Shown here: piece after piece, positions 34,273 to 44,060 of the stretch
Position numbering within the stretch: the stretch's first letter is position 1
How the letters are laid out: the number at the start of each line of letters is the position of its first letter
DNA from: JBCBTD01 sp039818825
GTDB taxonomy: Bacteria; Pseudomonadota; Alphaproteobacteria; Geminicoccales; Geminicoccaceae
DNA length: 50,576 nucleotides
NCBI GenBank assembly: GCA_039818825.1
Contig: JBCBTD010000029.1
Span: forward strand, 1-50,576
Reading direction: 5' to 3'
The notes under the pieces: model-generated
Seen by the model: only the letters and a program-made list of their open reading frames with translations
Told to the model about the DNA's origin: nothing
Databases searched by the model: none
Position numbers and translations under genes: made by a program

Positions 34273-35790
34273 GTGTTCGCACGTCCAGTGTCGATCGCCT
34301 GCGCCTCGGTCGTCGTGTTCTGTGGCGCGGCAGGGGCCACGGGTCCGACCTTCCAGATGACGACCGACATCCCGGTTTCGATCACGACACCTGACGCAGT
34401 TGAAACCTCGATCGGCACGCTGGAGTTCTTCGACGGTGTGTCCGACCGGGCGACCGTGGATGCCGTCTACGACTACATGGATCGCGCCCGTGCCGTTCAG
34501 GCCTACGTTCTGGGCCTGCCGCTGGTTTCGATGCACAGCCTGAAGGTCGGCGGTGAGGCAGTTGGATCCGAGACCGCCAACCAGTTCCTCCTCGCCGCGG
34601 ATATGCTCGATTCGCGGCCGCTGGTCCTGACGGCCAACACCTCGACGCTGTACACCTGGAGCTTCCTCGATCTCGAGCGCGACGGGCCGACGGTCATCGA
34701 GCTGCCCCCGGGCATGCTCGGTGTCCTAAACGACGCGTCCTTCCGCTACCTCGCCGATCTCGGTGTCGCGGGGCAGGACCAAGGCAAGGGTGCCAAGTAC
34801 TTGGTCCTGCCGCCCGGCTACGAGGGCGATGCGCCCGACGGCTATTTCGTCGTGCAAACGCCTACGAACGCCGTCTGGGTGTTCATGCGTGGCTTCGTGA
34901 AGGATGGCGTCGAGGCTGCAGTGGCCAACGTCGAAGGGACCCTCAACGCCTACCCGCTGGCGCAGGCCGACGCGTCGCCGGCAGCCGAGTTCATCAACAT
35001 GAGCGGGCTCGCCGGCTACAACACGATCCCGCCAAATGATGTCAGCTTCTACGCCATGCTCGACGACGTGGTGCAGGCGGAACCCGCGAACTTCATCCCG
35101 CCGACAACGCGGGGCATGTTCGCTGCCATCGGCATCGAGAAGGGCCGTGAGTTCGCGCCCGACGACCGTATGCGGGCGATCCTCACGGACGCAGTCGCCA
35201 TCGGCAATGCCTATGCGCGCGCCAACACAGTATTCCTGCGCGACCCTCGCCAGCGCATCTACGGCGACACGAGCGAATGGGTGATGGGCTACGCGGGCAA
35301 GGACACGACCTTCGGCGCGACCACGTCGGAGGCTTACGACGCCTTGCTCTGGTTCCACTACAACGCGATCGTCGTCACCCCGGCGATGGCGGTGACGAAG
35401 CCTGGGATCGGCTCGGACTACGGCATCGTCGGCATGGCCGAGGGCGCCGAGGTGCTCGACGGCGGGAAGACGTACCGGCTGAACCTGCCGCCCAACCCGC
35501 CGGCCAAGGACTTCTGGGCGGTCACCCTATACGACACGCAGACCCGCTCGCAGCTCCAGACCGACCAGCAGTTCCCGACCCTCGGCAGCCAGACCGAGGG
35601 CGTGCAAGCCAATGCCGACGGCTCCTACGACGTCTATTTCGCGCCAGAGGCGCCGGAGGGCCAGGCAGGCAACTGGTTGCAGACCATCCCCAACAAGAGC
35701 TGGTTCGCGATCCTTCGCATGTACGGCCCGGAGCAGGCCTGGATCGACAAGAGCTGGCGCCCGGGCGAGATCGAGCTGGTGGAGGACTGA
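34273..35790 (+). CDS. DUF1254/DUF1214 secreted protein, first copy
   Basis: 505 residues from a GTG at 34273 with GGGAGAAC 6 bases upstream; the longer open frame to 34126 lacks a ribosome site. A signal peptide (VSIACASVVVFCGAAG) is followed by a DUF1254 domain (AVYDYMDRARAVQAYVLGLP, TLYTWSFLDLERDGPTVIEL) and a DUF1214 domain at the C terminus (AKDFWAVTLYDTQTRSQLQT, WFAILRMYGPEQAWIDKSW). Function of this fold is not settled. It is followed two bases later by a paralogue. Confidence 0.88.
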   Translation: MFARPVSIACASVVVFCGAAGATGPTFQMTTDIPVSITTPDAVETSIGTLEFFDGVSDRATVDAVYDYMDRARAVQAYVLGLPLVSMHSLKVGGEAVGSETANQFLLAADMLDSRPLVLTANTSTLYTWSFLDLERDGPTVIELPPGMLGVLNDASFRYLADLGVAGQDQGKGAKYLVLPPGYEGDAPDGYFVVQTPTNAVWVFMRGFVKDGVEAAVANVEGTLNAYPLAQADASPAAEFINMSGLAGYNTIPPNDVSFYAMLDDVVQAEPANFIPPTTRGMFAAIGIEKGREFAPDDRMRAILTDAVAIGNAYARANTVFLRDPRQRIYGDTSEWVMGYAGKDTTFGATTSEAYDALLWFHYNAIVVTPAMAVTKPGIGSDYGIVGMAEGAEVLDGGKTYRLNLPPNPPAKDFWAVTLYDTQTRSQLQTDQQFPTLGSQTEGVQANADGSYDVYFAPEAPEGQAGNWLQTIPNKSWFAILRMYGPEQAWIDKSWRPGEIELVED

Positions 35791-35792
35791 GC

Positions 35793-37313
35793 ATGCGGAA
35801 CATCCATCTCCTTGCCGGGTGCGCCGTACTTGCGTTCGCATTCGCCGATGCCGCGGTGTCCGCTGAGCCATCGCCGATGCAGATGACCACGCCCATCCCC
35901 GACGGGATCGCAGCTCCCGATGAGGTCGAGACCTCGCTCGGCACGCTGCGCTTCGAGGACGGCGTGCCCGACATGGCGACGGCCGACGCGGTCTATGAGA
36001 GCCTCGATCGCTCGCGCGCGGTCGTCGCCTATCTGAACACCATTCAGATCGCCTCGATGCATGCCATGCGCGAGGGCATGCTCGGCTTCGGGCCCGCCAA
36101 CTACACCGTGCTGGCTTTCAAGGAGCTGATGGACTCCAAGGCGCTGTTCCTGACGCCCAACACCAGCTCGGTCTACTTCTTCATGTGGACCGATACGGAG
36201 GAAACCGGCCCGCTGGTGATCGAGACACCGCCCAACGTGCTCGGCATCATCGACGACGCCTGGTTCCACTACGTCGCCGATTTCGGCAATGCGGGGCCCG
36301 ACAAGGGGAAGGGCGGCAAGTTCCTGCTGCTGCCGCCGGGCTATGAGGGCGACGTCCCGGATGGGTATCACGTCGCGCGGTCGGGCACCTACGGCAACTG
36401 GGTTCTGTGGCGGGGGTTCTTGAAGGATGGCGACCCGGGCCCCGCGGTCGCCGAGACGGAAAAGACGTTCAAGATCTACCCGCTCGGCAAAGAAGACGAC
36501 GCGCCGCCGATGACCTTCGTCGATGTCTCCGGCCAGCCCTTCAATACGATCCACACCATGGAATTCCGCTACTGGGAGGAGATCGACGAGGTCATCCAGG
36601 CGGAGCCGGGCGCCCCGCTCGGACCCGAGTTGCTGGGCCTGCTCGCTTCCATCGGCATCGAGCAGGGCCAGGACTTCGCGCCGGACGAACGGATGAAGGC
36701 GATACTGACCGACGCCGCCAGTATTGGCGCTGCCGCAGTGCGCTCCTTGGCGGCACGGCCGCGCGAGGACCGCTTCTACTACTATCCGGGCGAGAGCTAC
36801 TGGGCCACGCCCTTCGTCGGCGGCAGCTATCTCTTCAACGACGAGAACGGTGCGCGCATCCTGGATGCGCGAGCGATGTTCCACTTCTACGCCACCGGCA
36901 TCACGCCGGCGATGACCCAGGCACCGGTGGGCGCCGGCTCGCAATACGCGATGCTCTACCTCGATGAGAGCGGCGAGCCACTGGATGGGTCGAAGACCTA
37001 CAAGGTAACGCTGCCGCCCGACGTGCCGGCCAAGAATTTCTGGTCCTTCGTCGTCTACGACAACCAGACCCGCTCGATGCTGCAGACCGACCAGCAGTTT
37101 CCCAGCGTCTCGAGCGCCAAGGGCCAGGTGCAGCCGAACACGGACGGCTCCTACGACATCTTATTCGGACCCGAGGCACCAGACGGCATGGCGGACAACT
37201 GGGTTCAGACCATTCCCGGCAAGGGCTGGAACATGCTGTTCCGCCTCTACGGCCCGCTCCAGCCCTGGTTCGACAAGACCTGGCGACCCGGCGATGCGGT
37301 GGTCGTCGAGTAG
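35793..37313 (+). CDS. DUF1254/DUF1214 secreted protein, second copy
   Basis: 506 residues, signal peptide ending ADAAVSA. Same two domains as the first copy: AVYESLDRSRAVVAYLNTI and VYFFMWTDTEETGPLVIETP, then AKNFWSFVVYDNQTRSMLQT and GPLQPWFDKTWRPGD. GGAGGA lies 7 bases before the ATG and overlaps the end of the first copy. The tandem pair probably forms a hetero-assembly or arose by duplication. Many alphaproteobacterial sulfatase clusters carry such genes, which suggests a shared periplasmic pathway (inference). Confidence 0.88.
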   Translation: MRNIHLLAGCAVLAFAFADAAVSAEPSPMQMTTPIPDGIAAPDEVETSLGTLRFEDGVPDMATADAVYESLDRSRAVVAYLNTIQIASMHAMREGMLGFGPANYTVLAFKELMDSKALFLTPNTSSVYFFMWTDTEETGPLVIETPPNVLGIIDDAWFHYVADFGNAGPDKGKGGKFLLLPPGYEGDVPDGYHVARSGTYGNWVLWRGFLKDGDPGPAVAETEKTFKIYPLGKEDDAPPMTFVDVSGQPFNTIHTMEFRYWEEIDEVIQAEPGAPLGPELLGLLASIGIEQGQDFAPDERMKAILTDAASIGAAAVRSLAARPREDRFYYYPGESYWATPFVGGSYLFNDENGARILDARAMFHFYATGITPAMTQAPVGAGSQYAMLYLDESGEPLDGSKTYKVTLPPDVPAKNFWSFVVYDNQTRSMLQTDQQFPSVSSAKGQVQPNTDGSYDILFGPEAPDGMADNWVQTIPGKGWNMLFRLYGPLQPWFDKTWRPGDAVVVE

Positions 37314-37446
37314 CATGCGCAGCCGAGTTGCTGCTTAGAGCGCGGATCGAAGCATGAGCACGATGGTTTTTGCGGCGGTGAGTCTGAGCTTCCGCCCCGC
37401 CGGCGGCCGGACATGAGCAACCACCAACGTCTAGTGGAGACGGCTC

Positions 37447-38586
37447 TTGGTGAACCCGACCACCGAGAAGGGGCAGATTCTGTCGGCAGCAGAGCAGTTT
37501 GGCCCCGCGCTGGATACGTCGACAATCCAGCCCGAAAGTATCGAGCGTGCCAAGAAGGTGATCGCCAACACGCCGGTGATTGACGTCCACAACCATCTCG
37601 GCGTGTTCGAGACGCGCGGACTTGGCGAACAAGTCGGGATGAATCTATCTGTTTACAAGGGCGACGACCAGCTACGCCGCAGCATGCAAAATATGATCGC
37701 CGGCGGCAATAAATGCGCCTACTTGAACTTTACCGGTGATTTTTCCCTTATTAACTTCGCTAAACCGGGCAACAAAGAGCGTGATTGGGCGCCAGGCGAA
37801 GCATGGCAGTACTATCGGCACATGTGGACGCAGCTTCGTGAGCTGACCGGCATCGTGCCAATCGAGATCGCCAAATCCTCGGCAGATATCGACGCCATCC
37901 ATTCGTCAGGCAAGGCCGCGCTATTGCTCTCCACTGAAGGTGGGCACATGCTTGAAGACGATGTCGGCAGGCTGGGGACGCTCTACGCCGACGGCATTCG
38001 GAAGTACTGCACGTTCCACTACGTGCGTAACCATCTCGGCGACAATGGTCAGGACGAGCCGCATTTCGGCGGGCTAACGCCATTGGGGCGGGAGTCGGTG
38101 ATACTGGCGACCCGGCTCGGCATGGTCATCGACTGCGCGCACGGCTGGTTCGAGAGCGCCTACCAGGTGGCCAATCTCGCGGCCGGGCCGATCATGTTCT
38201 CGCATGGCTTCATGAAGTACGACTCGCCGCGCTTCGGTTCGTATCTCTACGACTATCCCCGCTTCATCTCGAGGGACTATGCCTTCCTCGTCGCGCAGAC
38301 CGGCGGCGTCATCGGTACCTGGGCCGTCGCACCCTTGGCCGGCAATGTCGGCAGTGCCGAGGCGTTCGTCGAAGCCGTCTGCCGGCTTGCGGATACCGTC
38401 GGTATGGATCACGTGGCCTGGGCTACCGACTACATCGAGGGCGGCATGCCGAACTGGTTCGCCGATTTCTCCTATCTCCCGTATCTCGGCGCAATGCTGC
38501 TGGAAGCCGGTTTCACGGAAGACGACCTCGGCAAGTTTCTCGGTCTGAACACCCTGCGCGTCCACCGCGAGGTTGCCGGCCAATAG
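37447..38586 (+). CDS. Membrane dipeptidase, peptidase family M19
   Basis: 379 residues. The start is either the TTG at 37447 or the GTG at 37450; GGAG lies 7 or 10 bases upstream. Renal-dipeptidase fold with the zinc ligands visible: DVHNHLG (His-x-His where the usual M19 motif is His-x-Asp), STEGGHMLEDD for the bridging Glu, DCAHG and FSHGFMKY for the two His, and WATDYIEGG for the Asp. Despite the family name there is no signal peptide or GPI site, so it is cytoplasmic. It converges on the COG0523 gene with 5 bases between. Confidence 0.88.
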   Translation: MVNPTTEKGQILSAAEQFGPALDTSTIQPESIERAKKVIANTPVIDVHNHLGVFETRGLGEQVGMNLSVYKGDDQLRRSMQNMIAGGNKCAYLNFTGDFSLINFAKPGNKERDWAPGEAWQYYRHMWTQLRELTGIVPIEIAKSSADIDAIHSSGKAALLLSTEGGHMLEDDVGRLGTLYADGIRKYCTFHYVRNHLGDNGQDEPHFGGLTPLGRESVILATRLGMVIDCAHGWFESAYQVANLAAGPIMFSHGFMKYDSPRFGSYLYDYPRFISRDYAFLVAQTGGVIGTWAVAPLAGNVGSAEAFVEAVCRLADTVGMDHVAWATDYIEGGMPNWFADFSYLPYLGAMLLEAGFTEDDLGKFLGLNTLRVHREVAGQ

Positions 38587-38591
38587 TCGTT

Positions 38592-39632
38592 TCAGCCTGG
38601 GAACGACGCATCGAGTACACCCAGTCGCCGAGTTAGCTCGAACAGCGGTGTTCTCTGCCCCTCTTGGTCCGCGATGCATGCATCGAGCGCCTGTGCAAAT
38701 CCCAAACACTCACCAGCGCCTTGGCCGCCAATGAGGACGATGTCCGATCCAGGTGGGCTCGCGGCCCAGGGTCCGAGCTCTTGGAGGCTTTGCCGCCCGC
38801 CGACGACCTGAAGTGCAACGCGAAGCTGTGGCAGCTCTGCGAGGTGGACGATGCCCTTCGCTCGATAGACCGTGTCGGGAAGCGCCCGGAACGCACTTCG
38901 CAGCTTTGGCAGTGATAGCGGAAGCGGTGACGTCCAATGCCAGCTCTGGAAGCCGTGCTCACCCAGAGACCGGCCGCTAGCGCTTTCGCTGACGGTTCTA
39001 GAACGCGGCGCTGCCGTCGACGTGCCAAGCAGCAGATGGAACGCCACGTGTTCGTCGCGGCACGGTTCCAGCACGCGTGCCGCCGGCGCCAGCTTTCGTA
39101 GATCTGCCGCAAGGGCTGCGGCCGCCTTAGGGCCAGCCAGATCCACCTTGGTGAGCATGACGAGGTCGGCAGCCTCGACCTGGCGGATCGCCAAGTCCCG
39201 CGCCGCGCCGTCGAGCGCTCCGAAACGCTGCGCGTCGACGACGGTCAGCACCGCGTCTAGCGGCAAGAGATCGCGAAGCTCGCCTGCTAGGAACGTGTTG
39301 GCGATGGCCGCGGGGTCAGAGACACCGCTCGCTTCGATCACCAGTCGGTCCGGCGGTGTCGGTCGCGCCAGCATGGCCAACGCGGCACCGGCGAGGTCGT
39401 CGCGCATGCTGCAGCAGACGCAGCCGTTGGCCAGGCTGACCACGTCGTCCTCAACGCCAACGATGAGTTCAGCGTCGACGTTGACGGCGCCAAAGTCGTT
39501 CACCAGCACGCCCAGGCGCAGCTCGCCCGGCTCGCTCAGAATGCGGTTCAACAGCGTCGTCTTTCCGGCGCCGAGAAAGCCACCCAGGACGGTGACCGGC
39601 ACGGACCGGTGGCGTGCGGCGCGTGCTCCCAC
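38592..39632 (-). CDS. COG0523-family metal-chaperone GTPase, second paralogue
   Basis: 346 residues. Walker A is LGGFLGAGKTTLLNRIL, the metal motif is NGCVCCSMRDDL, G3 is LVIEASGVSDPAAI, and the specificity motif is TKVD instead of NKVD. It lacks the His/Asp loop of the first paralogue; the C-terminal CobW_C domain is present. Start is a GTG at 39630-39632, 3 bases after the stop of the amidohydrolase gene. Sharing an operon with one metal-dependent hydrolase and facing another suggests it loads metal into them (inference). No Zur-like site is seen in front of its operon. Confidence 0.9.
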   Translation of the reverse strand: MGARAARHRSVPVTVLGGFLGAGKTTLLNRILSEPGELRLGVLVNDFGAVNVDAELIVGVEDDVVSLANGCVCCSMRDDLAGAALAMLARPTPPDRLVIEASGVSDPAAIANTFLAGELRDLLPLDAVLTVVDAQRFGALDGAARDLAIRQVEAADLVMLTKVDLAGPKAAAALAADLRKLAPAARVLEPCRDEHVAFHLLLGTSTAAPRSRTVSESASGRSLGEHGFQSWHWTSPLPLSLPKLRSAFRALPDTVYRAKGIVHLAELPQLRVALQVVGGRQSLQELGPWAASPPGSDIVLIGGQGAGECLGFAQALDACIADQEGQRTPLFELTRRLGVLDASFPG

Positions 39633-39635
39633 AGC

Positions 39636-41138
39636 TCAGCCCGCCATCACGGGGCGGCGGATCGCGCGGCCGGGGAAGACGCCCTCGACGAGGCTGCCGT
39701 CGCGTACGACCGGCGTGCCGTTGACGATGACATGTGGGATGCCCGCCGACGGCAGCGCGCCATGCTCCCGCGTGGCACGGTCCGCAATCGTCGAGGGATC
39801 GAAGATGGTCAGGTCCGCGTCGGCGCCGACCTGGATCCGGCCTTTGGTGGCCATCTGCGGCACGCCGCATTCAGCCATGAACCTGGCGAGGAAATGGCTC
39901 GACTTGGCGACGGCGAGCGGCAGCGGCATGAGGTTCTTCTCTCTCACGAGCCTGAACAGCTTGGCATAGCTCCCGGCGCCGCGTGGGTGCCCCCGGGCCT
40001 CCTCGTAGGGGTAGTCGTAGGGTACCGTGGTCGCGCCTTCAGCGTCGTGGCTTGCTTCGGCGTCAATGTAGGGAACGCCATCGCTGCCGAGACAGACGGA
40101 TGGCCACTTGAGCGCCTTCTCCATGTCCGCCTCGTTGCAGTGCTCGAAGAGGATCGTCGCTCCGGGGTTCTTCTCGAGCTCCGTCTCGTAGGTTTCTTGT
40201 GTCAACGGCTTCATATCCCGCACGAGCGTGATGTCACCGTAGCTGTGGCCCATGTTGTGGTTGTAGTTCTCAGGATGGAGGTAGTCGGCCATCAGCACCG
40301 ACGAGCCGAACGTGTAGGGGTAGACTTCCAGCAGCACTTTGATGCCGGCGGCATTGGCGCGGTCAGCGAGTGCTGCCATGGCCTCGACCTGATCCAGCAC
40401 TTGGGCGTGGTAGTGATGCACGAGGAGGCCGGCACCCGCCATGTTGGCGCTCGCAATCGCCTCGAGGTGGCCGAGCATGCCTTCGGTCGGCAGGGCTTCG
40501 CTGGAGAAGCGGCCATGCACGGTGGCAAACAGGCCGTACTTGCCCGCCAGCTGCCAGACTTGGTTCATCTCGTCGGCCGATACGCCGGAGGTGGCGTAGC
40601 CGACCGGTGTACCGACGCCGAGACCGCCCTGGCGTAGCCCCAACTCGACCTTTGCCAGGATCTCTCGCAGCTCGCTTTCGTTCGCCGTGCGCACGGACCA
40701 CTGACTCTTCGACTTCCACATTTCGATGAAGAGGTTCCCCGTGGTCGTGACGACCCCGCTGAAGACGTCGTCGCGGATGTAAAGATGCGCCACCGTAGCG
40801 CCGTAGTTCGCCTGCGCGCGGCCTTCCCAACGGTCGTACCAGCGGTCGACCGGCCAAGCGCCGCCTTCGAGATCGAGCTGCGTCGTCTTCCCATCCAGAA
40901 TGCCGAGCTTGACGGCGAAGGGGTCCGTCGCAGCATGGCAATGGCCGTCGATGAAGCCTGGGGCGACGACGAGATTGGCGGCGTCGATGGTGTTCGGCGC
41001 GTCGATCGGAGCCTCGGTCACGGCGACGATCTTGTCGCCGCGCAGGCCGACATTGCGGATCGCGTCGAGATCGCTCTCCGGATCGATGACGCGGCCGCCA
41101 GTGATGGCGAGATCGCAGCGTTTGCTTTGCGCATTCAT
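39636..41138 (-). CDS. Amidohydrolase, N-acyl-D-amino-acid deacylase-like
   Basis: 500 residues from the ATG at 41136-41138, with AAGGAG 8 bases upstream. TIM-barrel amidohydrolase: DLAITGGRVIDPESD in the first beta sandwich, the HxH of the first barrel strand in FIDGHCHAATDPF (His-x-His), conserved HHYHAQ and FEHCNEAD in later strands, LGSDGVPY with the catalytic Asp, and the second sandwich ending in GADADLTIFDP and VIVNGTPVVRDG. Relatives cleave N-acyl-D-amino acids or D-hydantoin-like amides and bind one or two zinc ions. Its ATG overlaps the stop of the TRIC channel gene. Confidence 0.9.
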   Translation of the reverse strand: MNAQSKRCDLAITGGRVIDPESDLDAIRNVGLRGDKIVAVTEAPIDAPNTIDAANLVVAPGFIDGHCHAATDPFAVKLGILDGKTTQLDLEGGAWPVDRWYDRWEGRAQANYGATVAHLYIRDDVFSGVVTTTGNLFIEMWKSKSQWSVRTANESELREILAKVELGLRQGGLGVGTPVGYATSGVSADEMNQVWQLAGKYGLFATVHGRFSSEALPTEGMLGHLEAIASANMAGAGLLVHHYHAQVLDQVEAMAALADRANAAGIKVLLEVYPYTFGSSVLMADYLHPENYNHNMGHSYGDITLVRDMKPLTQETYETELEKNPGATILFEHCNEADMEKALKWPSVCLGSDGVPYIDAEASHDAEGATTVPYDYPYEEARGHPRGAGSYAKLFRLVREKNLMPLPLAVAKSSHFLARFMAECGVPQMATKGRIQVGADADLTIFDPSTIADRATREHGALPSAGIPHVIVNGTPVVRDGSLVEGVFPGRAIRRPVMAG

Positions 41139-41791
41139 TCGAGTTGCTCCTTGCATCGATCGTTCGCCCGAGTGGTCGTGAGCCACGCCGGCACCCTCAG
41201 CCCCCAGCGGATCGCCGCGGCACGGAATGAGAACGTCAGGATGACCAGCGCCACGGCCACGCCGGCCCCCGCGTCTGGCCAGCTTGACAGGACGACGGCA
41301 TGGAGCATGCAGCCAATGAGGACCGGGATGGCGTAGATCTCGCGGCTCATGAGCAGCGTCGGGCGGCCCGCCAGCACGTCACGGATCAGCCCACCGCCAA
41401 TCGCCGTGACGACGCCCAAGAGGATCGGGACCAGCGGCAAGCCGAAGCCTAGACCCCAGGCCTTCTGAACCGCTTCGATGGCGAAGAGCGCTGCGCCAAG
41501 GCCGTCGAGATAGAGCATCAGCCGAAACATCCGCGCTCGGCTGAACCAGCTCTGGGCGAAAAAGGCGGCCGTACTCGCCGCGATCCCGACCCAGAGATAC
41601 GTCTGGTCCTCGGCCCAAAAGACGGGGACGTCGAGGATCAGGTCGCGCACCGTCCCGCCGCCGATGGCGGTAATGAGCCCCAGGACGATCACGCCGAACA
41701 GGTCGACCCCGCGCGGGGCGACGGCCAACACGGCGGTCACGGCAAACGCGACCGTCGCCGCCATACCCAGCCAGTAGCCGGTCATCTCCAT
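41135..41791 (-). CDS. TRIC-type cation channel family protein (UPF0126)
   Basis: 218 residues from an ATG at 41789-41791. Seven predicted helices with two related repeats, each with a glycine turn: LGLITAIGGGTVRDLILDVP and LGVVTAIGGGLIRDVLAGRP. This doubled GGGxxRD is the hallmark of the family, which forms trimeric, monovalent-cation (K+) channels. The longer open frame to 42172 has no family likeness. ATGA overlap with the amidohydrolase gene means one operon of channel, hydrolase and COG0523 protein. Confidence 0.9.
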   Translation of the reverse strand: MEMTGYWLGMAATVAFAVTAVLAVAPRGVDLFGVIVLGLITAIGGGTVRDLILDVPVFWAEDQTYLWVGIAASTAAFFAQSWFSRARMFRLMLYLDGLGAALFAIEAVQKAWGLGFGLPLVPILLGVVTAIGGGLIRDVLAGRPTLLMSREIYAIPVLIGCMLHAVVLSSWPDAGAGVAVALVILTFSFRAAAIRWGLRVPAWLTTTRANDRCKEQLE

Positions 41792-42073
41792 GCTCAGCGT
41801 TCCCTGTGACCCCAACGACCGAAGCGCAGCGTGCGCCCGACCAACGCGTCCACGCCTGCCACGCGCGCGACCGTCCCATCTCCACATCATCAGCGCGCGT
41901 CTGCGCAGGCGCTTGCCCTTGCGCGCCAAACCGGGCGCCAGGGCACCACCGTGGTCTCGCTCGGAGACGTGGCGCAGCCGGGCAAGGACGGTCCGCCGGT
42001 ACATGCCAACAATCAAAGGGAACTTGGTCGATGCTGGCGCTTCGTTGCCCGCATTCAACGAGGAAGTCGTTCG

Positions 42074-42895
42074 ATGCCGATTCGTGCCGCCACAGTCCCG
42101 CTCGCCACGGCCTACGCGCTCATCGCGAGCGGCGCCGTCGCCCAGGACACCGACGCTGACCTCGCGAAGCAACTCTCGAACCCGATCGCCTCGCTGATCT
42201 CCGTGCCCTTCCAGTTCAACTACAACGACGGTTTCGGCAGTGAAGACGGCGAGCAGGTGTTGCTGAACATCCAGCCGGTCGTGCCGATCAAGCTGAACGA
42301 GAATTGGAACCTCATCTCACGCACCATCCTGCCGGTCGTTTGGCAGGACGACATCGCCGATGCCTCCGGCTCTCAGTTCGGCCTGGGTGACACGCTGCAG
42401 AGCGGCTTCTTCTCGCCGCAAGCGCCAGCGGAAACGGGCATCGGCAATATGACCTGGGGTGTGGGGCCAGTCCTCGCGATCCCAACCGGCACCGACGACC
42501 TCGTGGGCTCAGGCAAGCTTTCGCTCGGCCCGACCGGCGTCGCGTTGATCCAGGAAGGCGCTTGGACCTATGGCGCGCTCGCGAACCACCTCTGGTCCGT
42601 TGCTGGCGACAGCGATCGTCAGGAGGTGAACGCCACCTTCCTGCAGCCGTTTCTCGCCTACACGACGCCGGCCGCCTGGACCTACTCGTTGAACACGGAA
42701 TCGACCTACGACTGGCGCGCCGAGGAATGGTCCGTCCCGATCAATGCGACCGTAGCGAAGCTCGTCACGATCGGCTCGCAGCGCGTTCAGTTCCAAGTCG
42801 GAGCTCGATACTGGGCCGCCAGCTCCACCGATGGTGCGGAGGGTTTCGGTGCACGCGCGACGATTACGCTGCTCTTTCCCGAGCCGCCCCAATAG
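42074..42895 (+). CDS. Outer-membrane beta-barrel transporter-like protein
   Basis: 273 residues from an ATG at 42074 with AGGA 9 bases upstream. A signal peptide (SGAVA-QDTD) is followed by a barrel of about 12 strands; KLSLGPTGVALIQEGAWTYG and the aromatic end ITLLFPEPPQ are visible. It matches proteins loosely annotated as neuromedin U or MetA-pathway transporters, of unknown substrate. It is divergent from the TRIC operon across 282 bases with no further gene. Its last 32 bases overlap the end of the AraC gene on the other strand. Confidence 0.8.
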   Translation: MPIRAATVPLATAYALIASGAVAQDTDADLAKQLSNPIASLISVPFQFNYNDGFGSEDGEQVLLNIQPVVPIKLNENWNLISRTILPVVWQDDIADASGSQFGLGDTLQSGFFSPQAPAETGIGNMTWGVGPVLAIPTGTDDLVGSGKLSLGPTGVALIQEGAWTYGALANHLWSVAGDSDRQEVNATFLQPFLAYTTPAAWTYSLNTESTYDWRAEEWSVPINATVAKLVTIGSQRVQFQVGARYWAASSTDGAEGFGARATITLLFPEPPQ

Positions 42896-43862
42896 GTGCG
42901 TTCGCGCAGTTCAAGGCGCGCCGGTAGGCGCTTGGCGGCATGCCGGTCCAACGGCGAAACGCGCGATTGAAGTGCGCCCGATCCGCATAGCCGACGAGAT
43001 CGGCGACGGCGTCGAGCGGGACGGACGCGTCCTGCATCAGCTGCCGTGCCGCCAGGAACCGAGCCTTGCCGACGAGTTCGGAGAAGCTCGTGCCTGTATC
43101 CTGGAGCCGGCGCTGCGCCGACCGGCGGCTCAGCCCCGCTTCCTCGGCCAGCATGTCCACGGTCGGCGCCTCGACGCTGATCAAGCTGCGGACGAAGGCT
43201 AACGCGGCGGTCCCGAAGTCGCCAGGTATCCGAACGATGTCGTCGGCCATGCCGTGTCTCTGATCCGTATGGTGGTCGGAGCAGACATCATCGAAGACGG
43301 CAGAGAGCATGGTCGTGGGGAAGAAGATGGCGATGCCGGCTGGCGTTCGGCCGAACGACGTGTTGGGGAACATCGAGGCAATCGTCGCCGGAGGTTCGCT
43401 CAGGACCGTCGTCTCAATGCGTTGCGGGCGCCAGCCCGGCCCGCCCGCCGACCGCAGCATCTGGAACATGATGAGGACGTTGAGCCAGACTTCGTCGGTG
43501 GCTTCGTCATGGGTACGATCGGGCCGTGTTCGGGTGAAGACAAGGCCATCCGCTACGCGGTACACGTGGTAGCTTGGGGTGTAGGGTCCTTGATAGTATT
43601 CGCAAAGAAAGCGAAGGCGCCGGAAGAGCGTGAGTTCCCGTCCCAGCCGCGCGCCCTCGGCGCCCATGGTCACGACGTCGAGGCGCCTGCACAACGCATC
43701 GTCAAAGACGGCCGTGTCAGCGTCGGCAGACCAAGACCGAAGCAAAGCGTACGTGGCGCCGTAGGATACGAGCGTTGGTCGACCAGGGGCATCAGGATGG
43801 GGCAGCCGCACCTCGTCCAATGCGGACGTCGCATCCCAGCCCATAGTTTCGGCAGCGCCCAC
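42864..43862 (-). CDS. AraC-family transcriptional regulator with arabinose-binding-type N domain
   Basis: 332 residues from a GTG at 43860-43862; the family N terminus (LALLHGGVYAGI) continues 12 codons further upstream without a common start codon, so the start may be a CTG near 43899. Residues 1-190 resemble the arabinose-binding-type sensor domain; the C-terminal HTH pair is MLAEEAGLSRRSAQRRLQDT and AVADLVGYADRAHFNRAFRR. It is convergent with the preceding barrel gene. The likely target is the barrel or the neighbouring genes. Confidence 0.87.
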   Translation of the reverse strand: MGAAETMGWDATSALDEVRLPHPDAPGRPTLVSYGATYALLRSWSADADTAVFDDALCRRLDVVTMGAEGARLGRELTLFRRLRFLCEYYQGPYTPSYHVYRVADGLVFTRTRPDRTHDEATDEVWLNVLIMFQMLRSAGGPGWRPQRIETTVLSEPPATIASMFPNTSFGRTPAGIAIFFPTTMLSAVFDDVCSDHHTDQRHGMADDIVRIPGDFGTAALAFVRSLISVEAPTVDMLAEEAGLSRRSAQRRLQDTGTSFSELVGKARFLAARQLMQDASVPLDAVADLVGYADRAHFNRAFRRWTGMPPSAYRRALNCANAPIGAARERAA

Positions 43863-44060
43863 GATGCCCGCGTAGACGCCGCCATGCAGGAGCGCGAGCT
43901 TTGCCAGTGTTCACATCCCCCGTCCCGCCCGTCGCCGCTGCAGTTCAATGCCGATTGGGCGACGCCGCGACAACGTTACGGCTAACTCGTTCATGGTCGC
44001 ATAGCATCAGCCGAACGAATGGGCGCTTGCCATTTCGCGCCATGGCGCAGCCGGCCCGGA

